DNA from: Pezicula radicicola
Lineage: Eukaryota; Ascomycota; Leotiomycetes; Helotiales; Dermateaceae
DNA length: 64,000 nucleotides
Assembly: GCA_003008705.1 (NCBI GenBank)
Contig: PDUO01000011.1
Location: 53,956-117,955, forward strand
Direction: 5' to 3'
In this document: piece after piece, positions 12,405 through 23,533 of the stretch
Numbering within the stretch: position 1 is the stretch's first letter
Layout: every line of letters begins with the position of its first letter
Position numbers and translations under genes: made by a program
The notes under the pieces: model-generated
Told to the model about the DNA's origin: nothing
The model's database searches: none
Seen by the model: the letters and a program-made list of their open reading frames with translations, nothing else

Positions 12405-13560
12405 TGCTATTTGAGAATGTTAGTGAGGGATAGAGAGATAATTGGAGAATACCAGGTTTGTGTTGAATTGGATACCATTTAGATTACTACATATACAAAG
12501 GAAGTCGTATTTCCTATTTAGATTCTTTCTTTTCACACACCGTTTCATCTTGTATAAAGAACACATGACTAAATAACCACATCCAACCAAATCACACCAG
12601 GATATTTCCACCTCCCCTTAAGCTAGACATGAAACTTCTACCTAATCATTCTCAGACAGTTTTCAGTACTCTAGCGACAAAGCCGTTTCCTTCAATAAAC
12701 AGGGTCGCTACCTCCCTCGCCAACCCTATCTCAACATACCTACTGATCTACTTCTCCAAGTTTCTTAACCTTATCTTGTCTTGTCTTGGTGAATTATGTC
12801 TCTACGACGACAGTAGATCCTATTTTCACAAATTACCTTGCTGTTACGAAAACATTAGTTGCTACAACAGGAGTTTTACAATACCTATTAGACAACTGAT
12901 ACTTTATTATGGCCGAAGGATAGGACGTGGGATTTGGGCATTGAGTGGCAAGCTAGCTGTTAGTGTTCCAGCTCAAGGAACAGCATTAGTCCAGTTCCCC
13001 CCACTTGATAGATCTCAAGTCATTTCATCACAATCACTCAATAGACTTCAGGCAGTAAGTGTCCTTTGTTAGTGATTGAATTCTTGCTCATGTATCATGA
13101 TGTACGAAAATCACAGATCACAATTGAAAAGGAATATGAAAAATGGGGCGATATATATCATTACAATACTTCGTATATCTTTCTCCACGTAGGCAAGAAA
13201 TGAAGAACTCCGTTTTACCTTCCCCTCAACTCTTTCCCCAGCTCTCTTGTGTCATGTAATATGTGCAATGGTCCAAACCCCATAATCCCATATGATGCAA
13301 ATCCCAGCTTCCCCTTTGTCTCCGTATCCACAGATTCAAATACGCCGTGTAACGCCCATTTCTATACAGAGCAAGCAGTGAGCAATAAGGCACCAGTACC
13401 AGTCACGCAACCTAACAAACACCCCCTTCTTTCTTCAAATTGTATCCCTTCCACCGAATATTCACATTCATTTCCAATAACAGAGGCCATGTTCATCTCC
13501 TGTTCGTCATCGTCAATTGTTTCATATCATGTCCAGCAAAAATTAGTCGTTTCTTTCGCT
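12405..13560. other. Convergent intergenic region
   Basis: Between the 3' ends of the NRPS-like gene (+) and the RING gene (-), so it should hold both 3' UTRs. An open frame of 147 codons on the + strand (12629-13072) has biased, low-information composition and no recognisable domain. Nothing here is supported as a gene. Confidence 0.4.
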
Positions 13561-15196
13561 TTACTCAGAGACGGCTTGCGTTCTGGTCCTTATCCTGAAG
13601 GTGTCTCGTAATCTCCCCGTCAATCGTGTCCTCCTGTTACTTTCATCGACACTTCCCTCTGACGTTGCTTCATTACCGTGTTGTGATTCTAATCTCAGGC
13701 TGCGTAGCGCTGCAATACGTTCCTCTGGCGGTGCATGTCGCAGTCTGTGCAAGTCAAGGAAGCGACTTGCCCGCCGTCGTTGTGGTTCTGAGTTTTCTTC
13801 CTGTTCGTGAGCGCCCTCGAGCGGCGGTGGAAGCTCATCGCCTTCTTCTATTGTTGGACTGGTGGGGTCAGCAGCTGGGCGAAGGTCGTAACGGCTATGT
13901 TAAAGTTAGTTTTTGAAACAAGATGTCTTTAGCTATTTTTAGCTTACCATAGTGGGCACGTTCCGGAAACGTTCAACAGCCATGGGTCGATACAAGCGGG
14001 ATGGTATTTATGGTTACATGGTAAGACTCGGACATCTTCGCCAGTTGTAAAGTCCTCGGTACAGATTGAACAGCCCAGTTCTCCCTCATTGGGGGCAGTA
14101 TCTACGCTGTGGGTTGATTCGGCGTGCGTTGCAGGATTCAAGCCTGATTCGACGCCTTCTGTCTCCGGCTTTTCTTTGCTGGGATTGGCTGCAGTAGCTA
14201 CGGCTGCTACTGGGGCCTCTTGGGAATGGATTGTAGCGCTTCTCGTACTTCCCTCCTCCATTTCAATATCATGTCCGGGCTTGGCCGGCTCTGGATCCCC
14301 AAACTTTACGATTGGTAATGTTTCAAGCATTGCTCTAGCAAGACCCTTTGCACGACTCTGCCTTGGTCTACCTGGGAACCCATTACGAGGCCCGTATCTC
14401 TCTGGATGTCGGTGTGCTCGCACAGCTCCGGTAGCAATAATAATTAAGAACAGTAACGTGATGATACCCGTAATACTGTAAAGGATGCTCATTGCCACAG
14501 CTGTGGTTGGCGCAGGCCCTCCTACATCGTTGGTTTGGCTGCTTGAGCCCGATCCGCTCGTTGAGGTGCTATTGCCTCCTATAGTTGCCTGGGGCTCACT
14601 AGAGGCAATCACAGCATACAGCGCATTCGAGTCCGCTAAGGTTGTCATCGTGTACAACGTCGTGAAAATATAATCCGAGACATTGCAGCTCTCGGCTGTC
14701 AGGCTGTACAAGATCATAGCTTTTGGGTTTGCTGCTGCGGCTGACTGCGCAGCCTCGGTGGCATCGATATTCGAGGTTTCGGAGTTTGGATCACAACACA
14801 TGTAGACCATATCGGACGACGTCACATTGTTGGAGTTCGTTGCGTCGACGAGCACCAGCTGTCCATCGTAAGGGCCAATTGCCTAAGGTAAAAAATACCG
14901 GTTAGAAAGGTGCACGATCATGCTGTTCCTCGCAATTAAGTCGAGAGTGGGAGTATACGAACGGATACAGCAGTTGGACTCTGTCCTAAGCCAACATTCC
15001 GGGTCAAGGGCGCAAGCGTAAATTGCTGTCCGGTTTCATCTCCTGATTTGATCTCTAGAGTCTGCAAAGCTCTAGTTTGTGACGAGGATAAAGTCGCATT
15101 CGTAGGTTCTATCGACTGGCCGGCAGCGACGGCGGCGAGGCATAAGACCACGGATAAGCAGGTCGCCATGGACCTTGCGACGGTCGACGTCGGCAT
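13561..15196 (-). CDS. PA-TM-RING-like membrane RING-H2 E3 ubiquitin ligase
   Basis: A predicted 498-residue secretory-pathway membrane protein. Exons are 15196-14969, 14882-13948 and 13894-13561. The second intron is a clear GTAAGC...CATAG, phase 2. The first has either GTATCC (14968) or GTTCGT (14962) as donor, both in frame, changing the protein by two residues. Residues 1-26 look like a signal peptide (CLSVVLCLAAVAAGQ). A luminal region with Asn-Xaa-Ser/Thr sites follows, then one membrane span at about 203-228 (ILYSITGIITLLFLIIIATG). A cytosolic RING-H2 lies at about 345-400: CSICTEDF, then CNHKYHPACIDPWL, then CPLCRYDL. The final CPLC is completed only after splicing, which confirms the second intron. 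The tail is basic and Arg-rich. Family knowledge: such proteins ubiquitinate endosomal or vacuolar membrane cargo; the substrate here is unknown. Confidence 0.85.
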
Positions 15197-15632
15197 GATG
15201 GAAGAGGGGGAAGGCGGAGAAGAGGAAGAAAGGAAGAAAGTGGTGGTTGTATTATTCTTACATATCCTGTGCTTGGAGGATACGGAGAAGGAGAAAAGGG
15301 AGGAGGAGGCTTGAGGAAGTTGGTGAGGTTGACTCTTTGTCGTGTGGAATGAGGCGTGAGGTGTGAAGTGTGAGGTGAAACTGGCGTTTTGAATGAGCGC
15401 TTCGCCTTCGGACAGCTAGTTGCCGACCGATCCAATTCGGAATACCGGTACACAGCCTCCTTTTTCGACGATGAGGAGAAAAGAGAAAACATAAATAAAT
15501 TGAGGGCTTCCAAATCAATCGTCGGAGTTCTTGCACTACGAGATGCTCTTGTGATGCGGGCGGGAGGCCATTCACACCACCACGCTCGCTACTGTACAAC
15601 TACTGTACAACTAAAATCAAACTATCATAAGT
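15197..15632. promoter_or_regulatory. Upstream region of the RING gene
   Basis: Purine-rich on the + strand (GA/AAG-rich at 15195-15310), that is, pyrimidine-rich in the direction of RING-gene transcription, typical of a fungal core promoter and leader. Overlapping small frames on both strands lack any family signal. Confidence 0.35.
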
Positions 15633-16030
15633 TCATACCAAGATAGGCGCTGCTTCTACAACCCTATGGCCAACATTCCCACTCAATTCCTCCGCTTGTC
15701 TCGTCAAAATCATTTTACTCACAAATCCTACTGCTCTCTCTACTCCTGAGTCTTGCTGTCTCCTGCATTCACTATCCTGTTCTCCCGGATCCATGACGCC
15801 CTGTAATGCAGCCCCCATGTCGATCAGCATCTGGAATCATCCTCAGACTTTCATCAGCACAAACAACTCACTACTCAGCCTCTGCCATGTCAGATCATTC
15901 ACCAACTTACCAAGACCTTACTGGACGCCCAAGAAATGGCTGTCACAATGATTCTAAGTCTATCCTTCGTATTTGCGTACCATTCGTAGTCTTCGTAGTC
16001 TTGTCGTTCGGCATGTTCGGATGCTCACCA
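15633..16030 (-). CDS. Possible small gene, unidentified
   Basis: A 65-codon minus-strand frame (15830-15633) has a protein-like sequence (LIDMGAALQGVMDPGEQDSE, then ERAVGFVSKMILTRQAEELS). It can be extended upstream through an intron at 15910-15831 with a perfect GTAAGT donor and CCAG acceptor (80 bp, CTGAT branch) into a matching open frame containing RQDYEDYEWYANTKDRLRII and ISWASSKVL. No ATG was found in that upstream exon, so the 5' limit (about 16030) is a guess and a further exon may exist. Translation could alternatively begin at the ATG at 15830. I do not recognise the family. The helical, amphipathic look would suit a small subunit of a larger complex, but this is inference. Confidence 0.35.
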
Positions 16031-16039
16031 AAACTACTG

Positions 16040-19000
16040 CAGCAGACTGTATTCTTTTTCCGCCATACCCGTATCTTTCCTTTTCTTCTATAGCCCCGCA
16101 TATACTCTAGTTCTGCAGGCACTCTATTGTACGTACAAAGTACTGGACAGCGAACATGTGCATGATTATCTAGTCTGAAACTTTCAAAAGAGAACGGCTT
16201 GATCTTGTAATTACTTGCACTATCAAGTGCCACAGACGGCCATCGTATAAAAAGTTACAGAATGCAAGATGTTCGTCAGGTGGCGTTCATGCTTCGAGAT
16301 AAGGTTGTCTGGGGCCCCGGTATTGGGACGAGCGCATTCAGGGGGGGTTAGCTCCCTACACGTGACAGTTGAAACGTTACTGTGCCAAAGCTAGAAGGTA
16401 CCAGTGTCGTGGTAAGGTTAAGGTTACATACAATTAGTTTGTGTATGTTTTATCTTTTGACTTTTAGGTTATAGTTGGGATATCGAGGTTTAATCTACCA
16501 CATAGTAGGATATTAAGAAAATGTGAAACCGGTCCAAGAAGTAGTCTAGTAGATTGTGGAATTGAGGGGAATAGTCGAGATTTAAGCAGACTAGATAAAG
16601 TCTGAAAGTTGTCCATTGGTTCACTAGTGGTGAGCAAAGAGGCTACACAACTTTGAGGAGCTTCGGTGGCCAACACTAATGCACAAGCAGAAGAATATCA
16701 CATGAAGATCCCCTCTTCTGAAAAAATGATTCTTGACATAAATCTGACAGCGGGGCAATTGACTCCTATTGTCGAGCCCCATATCATGATATGGGAAATC
16801 TGTCTAAGGTTGGAGGACGAAGGCGATTTTTCGGGAAGGTAATCAGGACCCGGACCCTCAGCAATAGTAAAGAGATAATATAATAGTCTAAGATGTCTGT
16901 ATTTGAAAGGGGTTTTCCTTGCTGTTGTCACTGTTCATTTTACTGTCATTCATTTGTTGGGTTGGTCTCTGGTACATTGGAAAGTAGTTATCACGAATAT
17001 AAACTAAAAGAACGTCTCATATTTGTAGAGAGGTGCAAATCAGATACACCGCCCAACCCTTCCCTTAAATTATTTTTAACTGCAACCCATTTGATCTTCT
17101 TCTTGCCTTTTGCACGCGTTCGCTGATTGCAGCTATGCAGCCTAGTAATAAAACAGGTTGTATCTAAAATGTCCATTCCCCTATTTTTGCTCGCTAAATT
17201 TAAAGATTTCTTATAACGAGCACCTTCTAATCTTTAGCACTCATTTGGAAATATTGTCTTAAGTACGCTTCTAGCTATATTATAAATTTACTTACGTAGG
17301 TATTATGTATATACATTACAGTATTTAGAGTTTAAAATGTACCATTTGTAGATTAGGGTACACTTCGAAAGTAGAAGTACAATATTGTCTTTATAAGAAA
17401 TCAAAAAGCAGATATTCCGGAGACGATAAAGTAGTAAGGCTTCTATAGCACTTTACCATTGCAGTTAAATATATGCAACCTGCTACAAATAGTGTCTTGG
17501 ATGCTCCGATACATTATTCAACCCTAAGAAACTGTGTGCTTTCCAAGGTCTTGATTTTATTTTAGAGGCGAAAACTACTCTAGATAGCTATATTGCCTCT
17601 GTAAAAAATGAAAAAATAAATGTTGTTATTGCATCCGCTGCTAGCATTCTTCTAAAGTTTAATCTGTATTCATATAGCAAATTAGATTTAGAGAGTCCTC
17701 TTCTTAATAGGAAACTTAACGTAGTCCTATTTGTTACTTAGCAAGTCCTAGCAATAGGGCTGTCGAGAATAAGTAGCTCACCAAATCGAGTATAGAGCAC
17801 ACATAAAATCTACTTTACGTTTTTGCGAATATTAACGGTATTCCTGCTAGAGATTACTATTAAAATTATAAAAGCCATATAATACCCCTTGGTGGAGCTG
17901 TATAAGACATGTCCTTTGGGTTTGCAAGGCCACCTAAATTACCTCTCAACTTCAGTTCTAAGTGACTATTAAATATAAGTATCGATTTATTCATAAAAAA
18001 GGCAAATAAGGCTACTTCTTTAGTATTAAAGGCTTTTTGTAGGCCTGAACAATCGAGTATGCTTGTAGTAAGAGAGTGCTGTAGTGTATAGGGGAATAGC
18101 GTTAGTATTTAAATATAAGCAGCTTCTAGAATAGAGCACAGCACGTAAGCATTTAGCATAACGTATGCCCATTAAGTAATAGGTGACTTTCTCTACTCTA
18201 ATTTAATTTAATTATCTGTACGTCCTGATTTGTATTAGTAGCATACATTTATATCATGAAGTAACTAAAAGAATTACCGTCGCTTAAACCAATTTAAAGA
18301 ATTAAAGTAGTTTAAGCCTACCCCTGAATATTTCAGTGCGCAAAGTCCATTTGCCAGTCCCAGCAAGTCCAATACTCCTGCTATACTGGTGCAGCCTAGT
18401 TCTAGAACATCTAACATCTAGCTAATAAGCTCCTCCGGATCATCGGCCACTTCTGCCACTTCTGCCGCGAGCACCACATTACCTCAACATCAAGCTTCCT
18501 TTCCTATTTATCACATCGCTCCATCAAAATCGCGTTGCGCACGAAAAGAAGATACCTCAAGTCCTGCTCTCATCATCATGCTTGCTTAGTGATGCGACAG
18601 TCACTATGTCCACCGCAGTATACCTATCAAAGGAGAATAAAGAAAAGAGTCTGTAGCAACAAGGTTTTTAATAACAGTAACTTCAAGTATATTTCCAAGA
18701 AAAAGTATTCTTTGTATGGTACAAGGTTGAGTGATATAAAGTATCCTTGCTATTACGAAAAGCAGTTTGTCAGAGTGGTTTGAGAGTATTACCTAGTATC
18801 AAGAGCATACAAAGCCTCTTCACGTAGTAATGGCGAGAGACTAGCCATGGTTACTTTAGATTGCTGAATGAACATCTTGCTAAACTCACTCATTTTTGCC
18901 TCTTATTGTTTATAGGTGATATGTTCATGTGGAGCAACACCGTATTCCGGGTGATGGATGTTAAATTCACCCAACGGTTTTCTAGGGTGGCCTTCGTGTG

Positions 19001-19175
19001 CGTTACATTTACTCTTAGAATATAAGGTCTAAGGACTTCGTCCTTTAAAACTCTTACTATACTAGGGATGTGTCATCAGCCTTTTAGTAACACAGAGGCA
19101 GTCTTAGCAATCTGGGACAACGTCAAAAGGAAAGAATCAGAATTTTGGAAAACAAGCAGAGAAATGTTTTAGCAT
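16040..19175. other. Gene-poor, partly AT-rich region
   Basis: About 3.1 kb without a supportable gene. 17,200-18,350 is AT-rich and looks like decayed DNA. A stretch at about 17,495-17,740 (+ strand) is open for about 80 codons with protein-like composition but ends at a TAG and has no recognised domain. 18,430-18,600 shows broken Ser/Ala-rich coding-like pieces. The last 300 bp (18,880-19,175) are probably the 3' flank of the DUF726 gene. Confidence 0.4.
17495..17740 (+). pseudogene. Possible decayed coding fragment
   Basis: Open for about 80 codons inside AT-rich DNA, including the stretch LEAKTTLDSYIASVKNEK and then VVIASAASILLKF, and closed by TAG at about 17,740 with further coding-like residues after it. 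It may be a transposon or gene remnant. Family not recognised, and chance openness cannot be excluded. Confidence 0.2.
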
Positions 19176-21699
19176 TCAATATAAACCAAGATCAGAAGCT
19201 CGCACTCTCCTAGCCGGTTCCTTAATAGAAGCTAAACTCTTCTGTTCATCCCTCGGAAACGCAACTTTCTGCTCTTCTGGAGAATCCTCAATCTTCAAAG
19301 TATGTCTGGTTTCTGCCGAAAGCTCAGCAATCTCGTCTGGTACGGCTTTAGCCTCCACTAGTTGCAGTGGACCGTCATTATCTTCTTCGGGATCGTTATC
19401 GACGAGCTGTAGTGGCCTATCGTCATCCGATTCCTCCTCATAGTTTTCTAGCTTACTCTCTTCATCATCGTCATTATTTTTCGTATCCTTCAACTTGACT
19501 TCGCCTTCCGAATTTTCCTCCCTTGTCAAGAGGTTTTTATCTCCGGAAATGCTCTTACTTTTTGACTTCAACGCCTCCTCCCGGCCGGCCATCTGAGCCA
19601 ATGCCACATCATCATCTGCATCGATCAATAATATCTCTTTCTCTACTACCTCACTTTCGATATTCGCATTTTCAACCTTAACATCTATACCACCAACCTT
19701 TTTTAGGATCTTCCCAATTAGGTCAGGATATCGAAGATGTCCACTAGTCAAAATCTCGGAGTCAGTTTGCTAGTTCTAGATATATCGGGTATAGCTCAAA
19801 CATGAGCCAGGAGCAAATTTGCTCTCAGAATTTGAGACTTACCTAACATCCTTACTCAGGTCCAGGTTTGTGATACCCTCTACATCTTTGATAGCTTGTA
19901 AGCCCGCAACGCCAAATTGGATACTTGTGGCTCGGTAGAGGAAAGCGAGGATATAATCGTTCTCAGAGTAGACATTGGTCATCACACCCGATACAACGCT
20001 TCGCATTACACGCCAGTTATCTGCGCTAGACGGGATGGGTGCACCAATGAAAACTACTGATTCCACAAGACCAAAAGCGTTGCGTTCTGCCAGAGACATA
20101 AGACATGAGTAGATGACTCGAGCCCCCAATGAATACCCGATGAGCGTGACTGGCCGTTCGCCTTGAGTTTTATTGATCAGCGCATCTGCAAGCACTTCGC
20201 CTGCTTTCTCTGATCGCGTCCTAGCGAGCCCAAACGGATTGTCGATTGAAGTCGCCATTTTCAGCAGATAGACTGGCCAAAGAGCAGACCAAAGAGATGC
20301 AAGTACTGTCCGCTTGAGAATCTCAACTTTGACGTATGACCAGGCATAAGAGGAGACCATAGTTTTCAGCGAGGTTCCTAACTCAATTAGTGCATCCATC
20401 TCATACCTCAAAGCAAAGACTTCCGTGGCTTGGCCCATAGATCTCCATGGCTTGATAACATCGTCCTTTTTTGTCAGCCATCCATTGATCCCAATCGTAA
20501 CCCTCAACCTGCGATCATTGTCTTCGTCATCTTTTCTTGCAACTCCCCATTCGTCTTTGACCGGCAAAAATTTAAAATCTTCCACTTCCTTCGCATAAGC
20601 ATCTACCATGCTACCTGTCATCTTCCCACCAAAAGTGCCAAATAGAGTCCCTACAAGCGCTCCGTTCATAGCAAATATTCCCAAGAAAGACGCCAAACCT
20701 CCTAAGCCAACACCTCCCATCAATGCCCCGATACCACCAGCAACAATCGGCGCTGCCAGCCCGCCAGTAATTCCTATAAATCAGAAACTTGGAGTTAGTT
20801 TGCTTGTTCTAGATATCATCAGGAGCAACTCAAACCTGATTTAGGGGCGATGAGTAAATTTAACCTAGAAAGGCCAAATTTACCCCGAGAACCTGAGACT
20901 TACCAATAACAGCTGCACCAGCAACGGAAGCGAGTCCAACTTTCCAGCGGCGGGCGGTCTTGTTTTCTTCTTGTCGCTTCTGGGTTTCTGCATCGGCGGT
21001 AAGCTCTTTTGAAGCGAGGAGAAGAGACCGCGCAATTTCTGTTTCCTCATTTGTCAAGATCGAAATGGGCAATTCGAATGAAGAAGTAAGGTGTAATAGA
21101 AGTACCCTTGAATGCGCTGAATAATGGCCCAACGAGAGAAGCAGAAGTAGCATACTACTAATAAGAATAACACGGACGTCCTTTGGTAGAGTTGAGAATT
21201 TAGTTGGGAGAGGATAATACAGCTCTCGCAGAACTGAAAGATCTTCTGCTTCTCTGACAGAGATCTCTTCGAGCTCTGCCTTAGTCTGTGACTGGGAGGG
21301 GACTGGCCTGGGGGTGTACGGTGGTGCGTCCTGAGAATAGACTACTTCGCCGAGTCGAGACATTACTTTCCGTTGCCAGTCATCAAAGTACCTCAATGCA
21401 GCTCTCTTCAACCTCTCCATCTTAGGCTTCGAAAGTTTCTTCTCAAGGCTCTCAGATATTTGTCGGTCACGCTCGTCAACATCTGGATCGCTTGTACGAG
21501 CACTGGGCTCTGTTCCCCAGTCATCTTGATGTTGCTGTTGGAAAAGATTGCTACTCTCTGGGTCCGTAGTTTCGAAGGAGTGTTCGATGCTTGAACGCAT
21601 CTGAGCTGTTATATTGTTTATTAGGCGCGGAAGCGCTGTTCTTTGAGGTTTGGTGAGAACGGCTCTGATAGCATTTGGGTCTGAACTTGATGGCGCCAT
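19176..21699 (-). CDS. DUF726 family alpha/beta-hydrolase-fold membrane protein
   Basis: A 764-residue protein from three exons: 21699-20904, 20773-19843 and 19743-19176. Introns of 130 and 99 bp are phase 1 and 2, both GTAAGT...TAG. N-terminal half: Ser/Gln-rich start, a charged helical region (KKLSKPKMERLKRAALRYF) and a hydrophobic segment (VILISSMLLLLLSLGH). After the first splice comes a Gly/Ala-rich hydrophobic hairpin (GGLAAPIVAGGIGALMGGVG). The hydrolase part carries INGWL near 345 and the nucleophile elbow GYSLGAR near residue 480, followed by VESVVFIGAPIPSS. The last ~190 residues are acidic and low-complexity. This order matches DUF726/TMCO4-like proteins, whose lipase or esterase activity is presumed, not proven. 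The two introns are homologous to each other, an unusual feature reported under findings. Confidence 0.87.
19744..19842 (-). repeat. Introner-like intron, copy 2 (DUF726 gene)
   Basis: The second intron of the DUF726 gene. On the + strand it shares the core ggagt-agtttgct-gttctagatat (19,757-19,782), then ctcaaac, then caaattt, and the donor-side end tgagacttac, all in the same order as the first intron at 20774-20903. Most differences are transitions. Confidence 0.75.
20774..20903 (-). repeat. Introner-like intron, copy 1 (DUF726 gene)
   Basis: The first intron of the DUF726 gene, homologous along its length to the second intron, with about 30 bp extra in its centre. The match covers both splice-site ends, so the repeat unit coincides with the intron, as in introner-like elements. 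Confidence 0.75.
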
Positions 21700-22234
21700 G
21701 ACTGCTGTATGACTAGGGGCAGCTATTCTGAAGGTGACGATTTACTATCGTAGCATGAATAGATGAAGTGGATGAGGTTACATCTTTTATTTAATGAAGA
21801 AGATGTAGTTTATGTCAAAAGCTGCAGCCTGAAGTACTACTGTACAAGTGTAGTGGGGGTATGTGCTGTGCCTCACCCAACTTGCCAAGCGAGAGCCCCT
21901 TTTTCATGACGACCGACCATACATACATGTGACCATGTTCTTGGCTTGGCCACTAGACTCATTGACAAGGTGCTTTGGTAGTATGAAGGCCTCATATCTG
22001 CTGTGATCAACGATATATCCTAAATATTGGAAGTCGATGTATCACTTACTCTTATGTGTTTTCATAGGTATGTTCCAGCTGGTGCTCGATCAGTTTTCGT
22101 TACTTCACATCATTATCGTCAAGTTGTTCTGTGCGGAATAGAGAAGATATACAACTGAAAAGCAACAGAGCCCGGAGCACGCTGAAATTCAGTCCTCGAC
22201 TAATAGCATGATCTAGAGAAGTCTTCCAATATCC
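21700..22234. other. Intergenic region
   Basis: Holds the promoter of the DUF726 gene and the 3' flank of the cofactor B gene, both minus strand. No other feature seen. Confidence 0.4.
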
Positions 22235-23533
22235 TTAAATCTCCTCCATATCCTCCAGGTCATCTAGAACTGGATAATCACCAATCTCAACTCTTTCTGG
22301 TCTTACGAAGACTCCATGCTTCAAGCCGCCAGCCTCACCATCTTTGCCCCAGTACCTCTTTCCATTCAGACTGCCATCGTTTCTACCTACAGGCTCATCC
22401 AGCTTGATTGCAATCCACTTGCCAGCTCCACCTGGAATTTCCTCAACATCACCGACATACATAACCTCTCCCCTCTTTGCATCTTCTCCTCCAACCCTAC
22501 ATCTCTTTCCTACCTCAATACCTCGCTCCTTGATTTCAGCATCATAGGCTGCAAGTTTAGCTTCTTCCAGGGACGGGGCTGATGGGTCGAAGCGTCCAAG
22601 CTTGTGAGCTTTCTTCCAGGCAAGAACCGAGTCGGTCTTTGTTGCGTACTCCTCGGCAGGCATTTCGTACTTGGGCACAGCTGAGACATCAGTGTAGTTT
22701 GTGCGCATTCCTGGTGGTCGGAGATCGGTCACCTGGAGGCATTACATTAGCAAGTTGATTTGGCGCACATGAATGTGAACATAAGATTTTATTGAAGAAG
22801 TAAACGGGATTAAGTATTTCATAGCAAGGCTCTTGCAGAAATCTTGAGAAAGCACAATTCGTGATTGAAGGCTCATTTTAAAAAAAAAAAAAAAATAAGC
22901 ATTTCTGCTGACTTCAGTCTTATGTTCAAGAGGTGAACATTGACACTCTGCAAATGTAGAGGGAAACGAAAATGCTCTGCCTGATTCTTGTCTCTATTTT
23001 ACTTTGCCAAGTAAGAGACATGCCTCAGATGTCAACGTAAACGTACGGAGACTAATGCATTAAGAGAGTTTGCTGCTGTGTTGGGCCCCAGATTGTATCG
23101 TATCTCTCGAATCCGGATGCGAGGGATTCAAAAGTCCACTCTCAAATAAACTCAAAAAACCACTGGTCTCAGCACCTTGGTGAGACGAATTTGAGTTCCG
23201 TACAGTACTTGGATAGCCATCATTGGATGTATGTCGCCACAGACTTGATGAACGAAAGCTAGCGCGCCAACTTACGTGTATCTCGGCATATGGTGCCAGC
23301 GGGAAGGTTCCCAACTGCGTATTCTCTTCATCGAGAGCTTCGATAGGAACGCTCTGCTGACTCCCAATGCGCAGCGTGAGCTTCTGTGAGAGCGGTGGGA
23401 CTCCCGTGATGGGTTCAAGCTTTGCCTTGAGCTGGCCGATGGTCCATGCTGGCGTGATGCGACGCTCTGAGGAAGAGTTGTCGGATATGACTTGAATGGG
23501 AATATCCCCTGCTGTCTGCATGTTCATCGCCAT
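22235..23533 (-). CDS. ALF1: Tubulin-folding cofactor B
   Basis: A 251-residue cofactor that binds alpha-tubulin in the folding and recycling pathway with cofactor E. Two exons, 23533-23276 and 22732-22235, are separated by a long 543 bp phase-0 intron (GTAAGT donor, CTAAT branch, CCAG acceptor). Exon 1 encodes a ubiquitin-like domain (WTIGQLKAKLEPITGVPP). The splice joins EIH to VTDLRPPGMRTNYTD. The middle is SAVPKYEMPAEEY...TDSVLAWKK, and the C-terminus is a CAP-Gly domain (VGKRCRVGG...GKWIAIKLDEPVGRNDG) ending in the acidic DLEDMEEI, where the terminal residues recognise the tubulin tail. Length matches fungal Alf1/Alp11. The ATG at 23533 is preferred; an in-frame extension to 23698 lacks family similarity. 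Confidence 0.93.
22876..22892. repeat. Poly(A) tract inside the cofactor B intron
   Basis: A run of 15-17 A on the + strand (poly-T in the transcript) within the 543 bp intron. A homopolymer only; length may be affected by sequencing. Confidence 0.7.

Noticed and set aside
12629..13072. 147-codon + strand open frame
   Set aside because: No domain, hydrophobic-Ser composition of AT-rich non-coding DNA, lies between two gene 3' ends.
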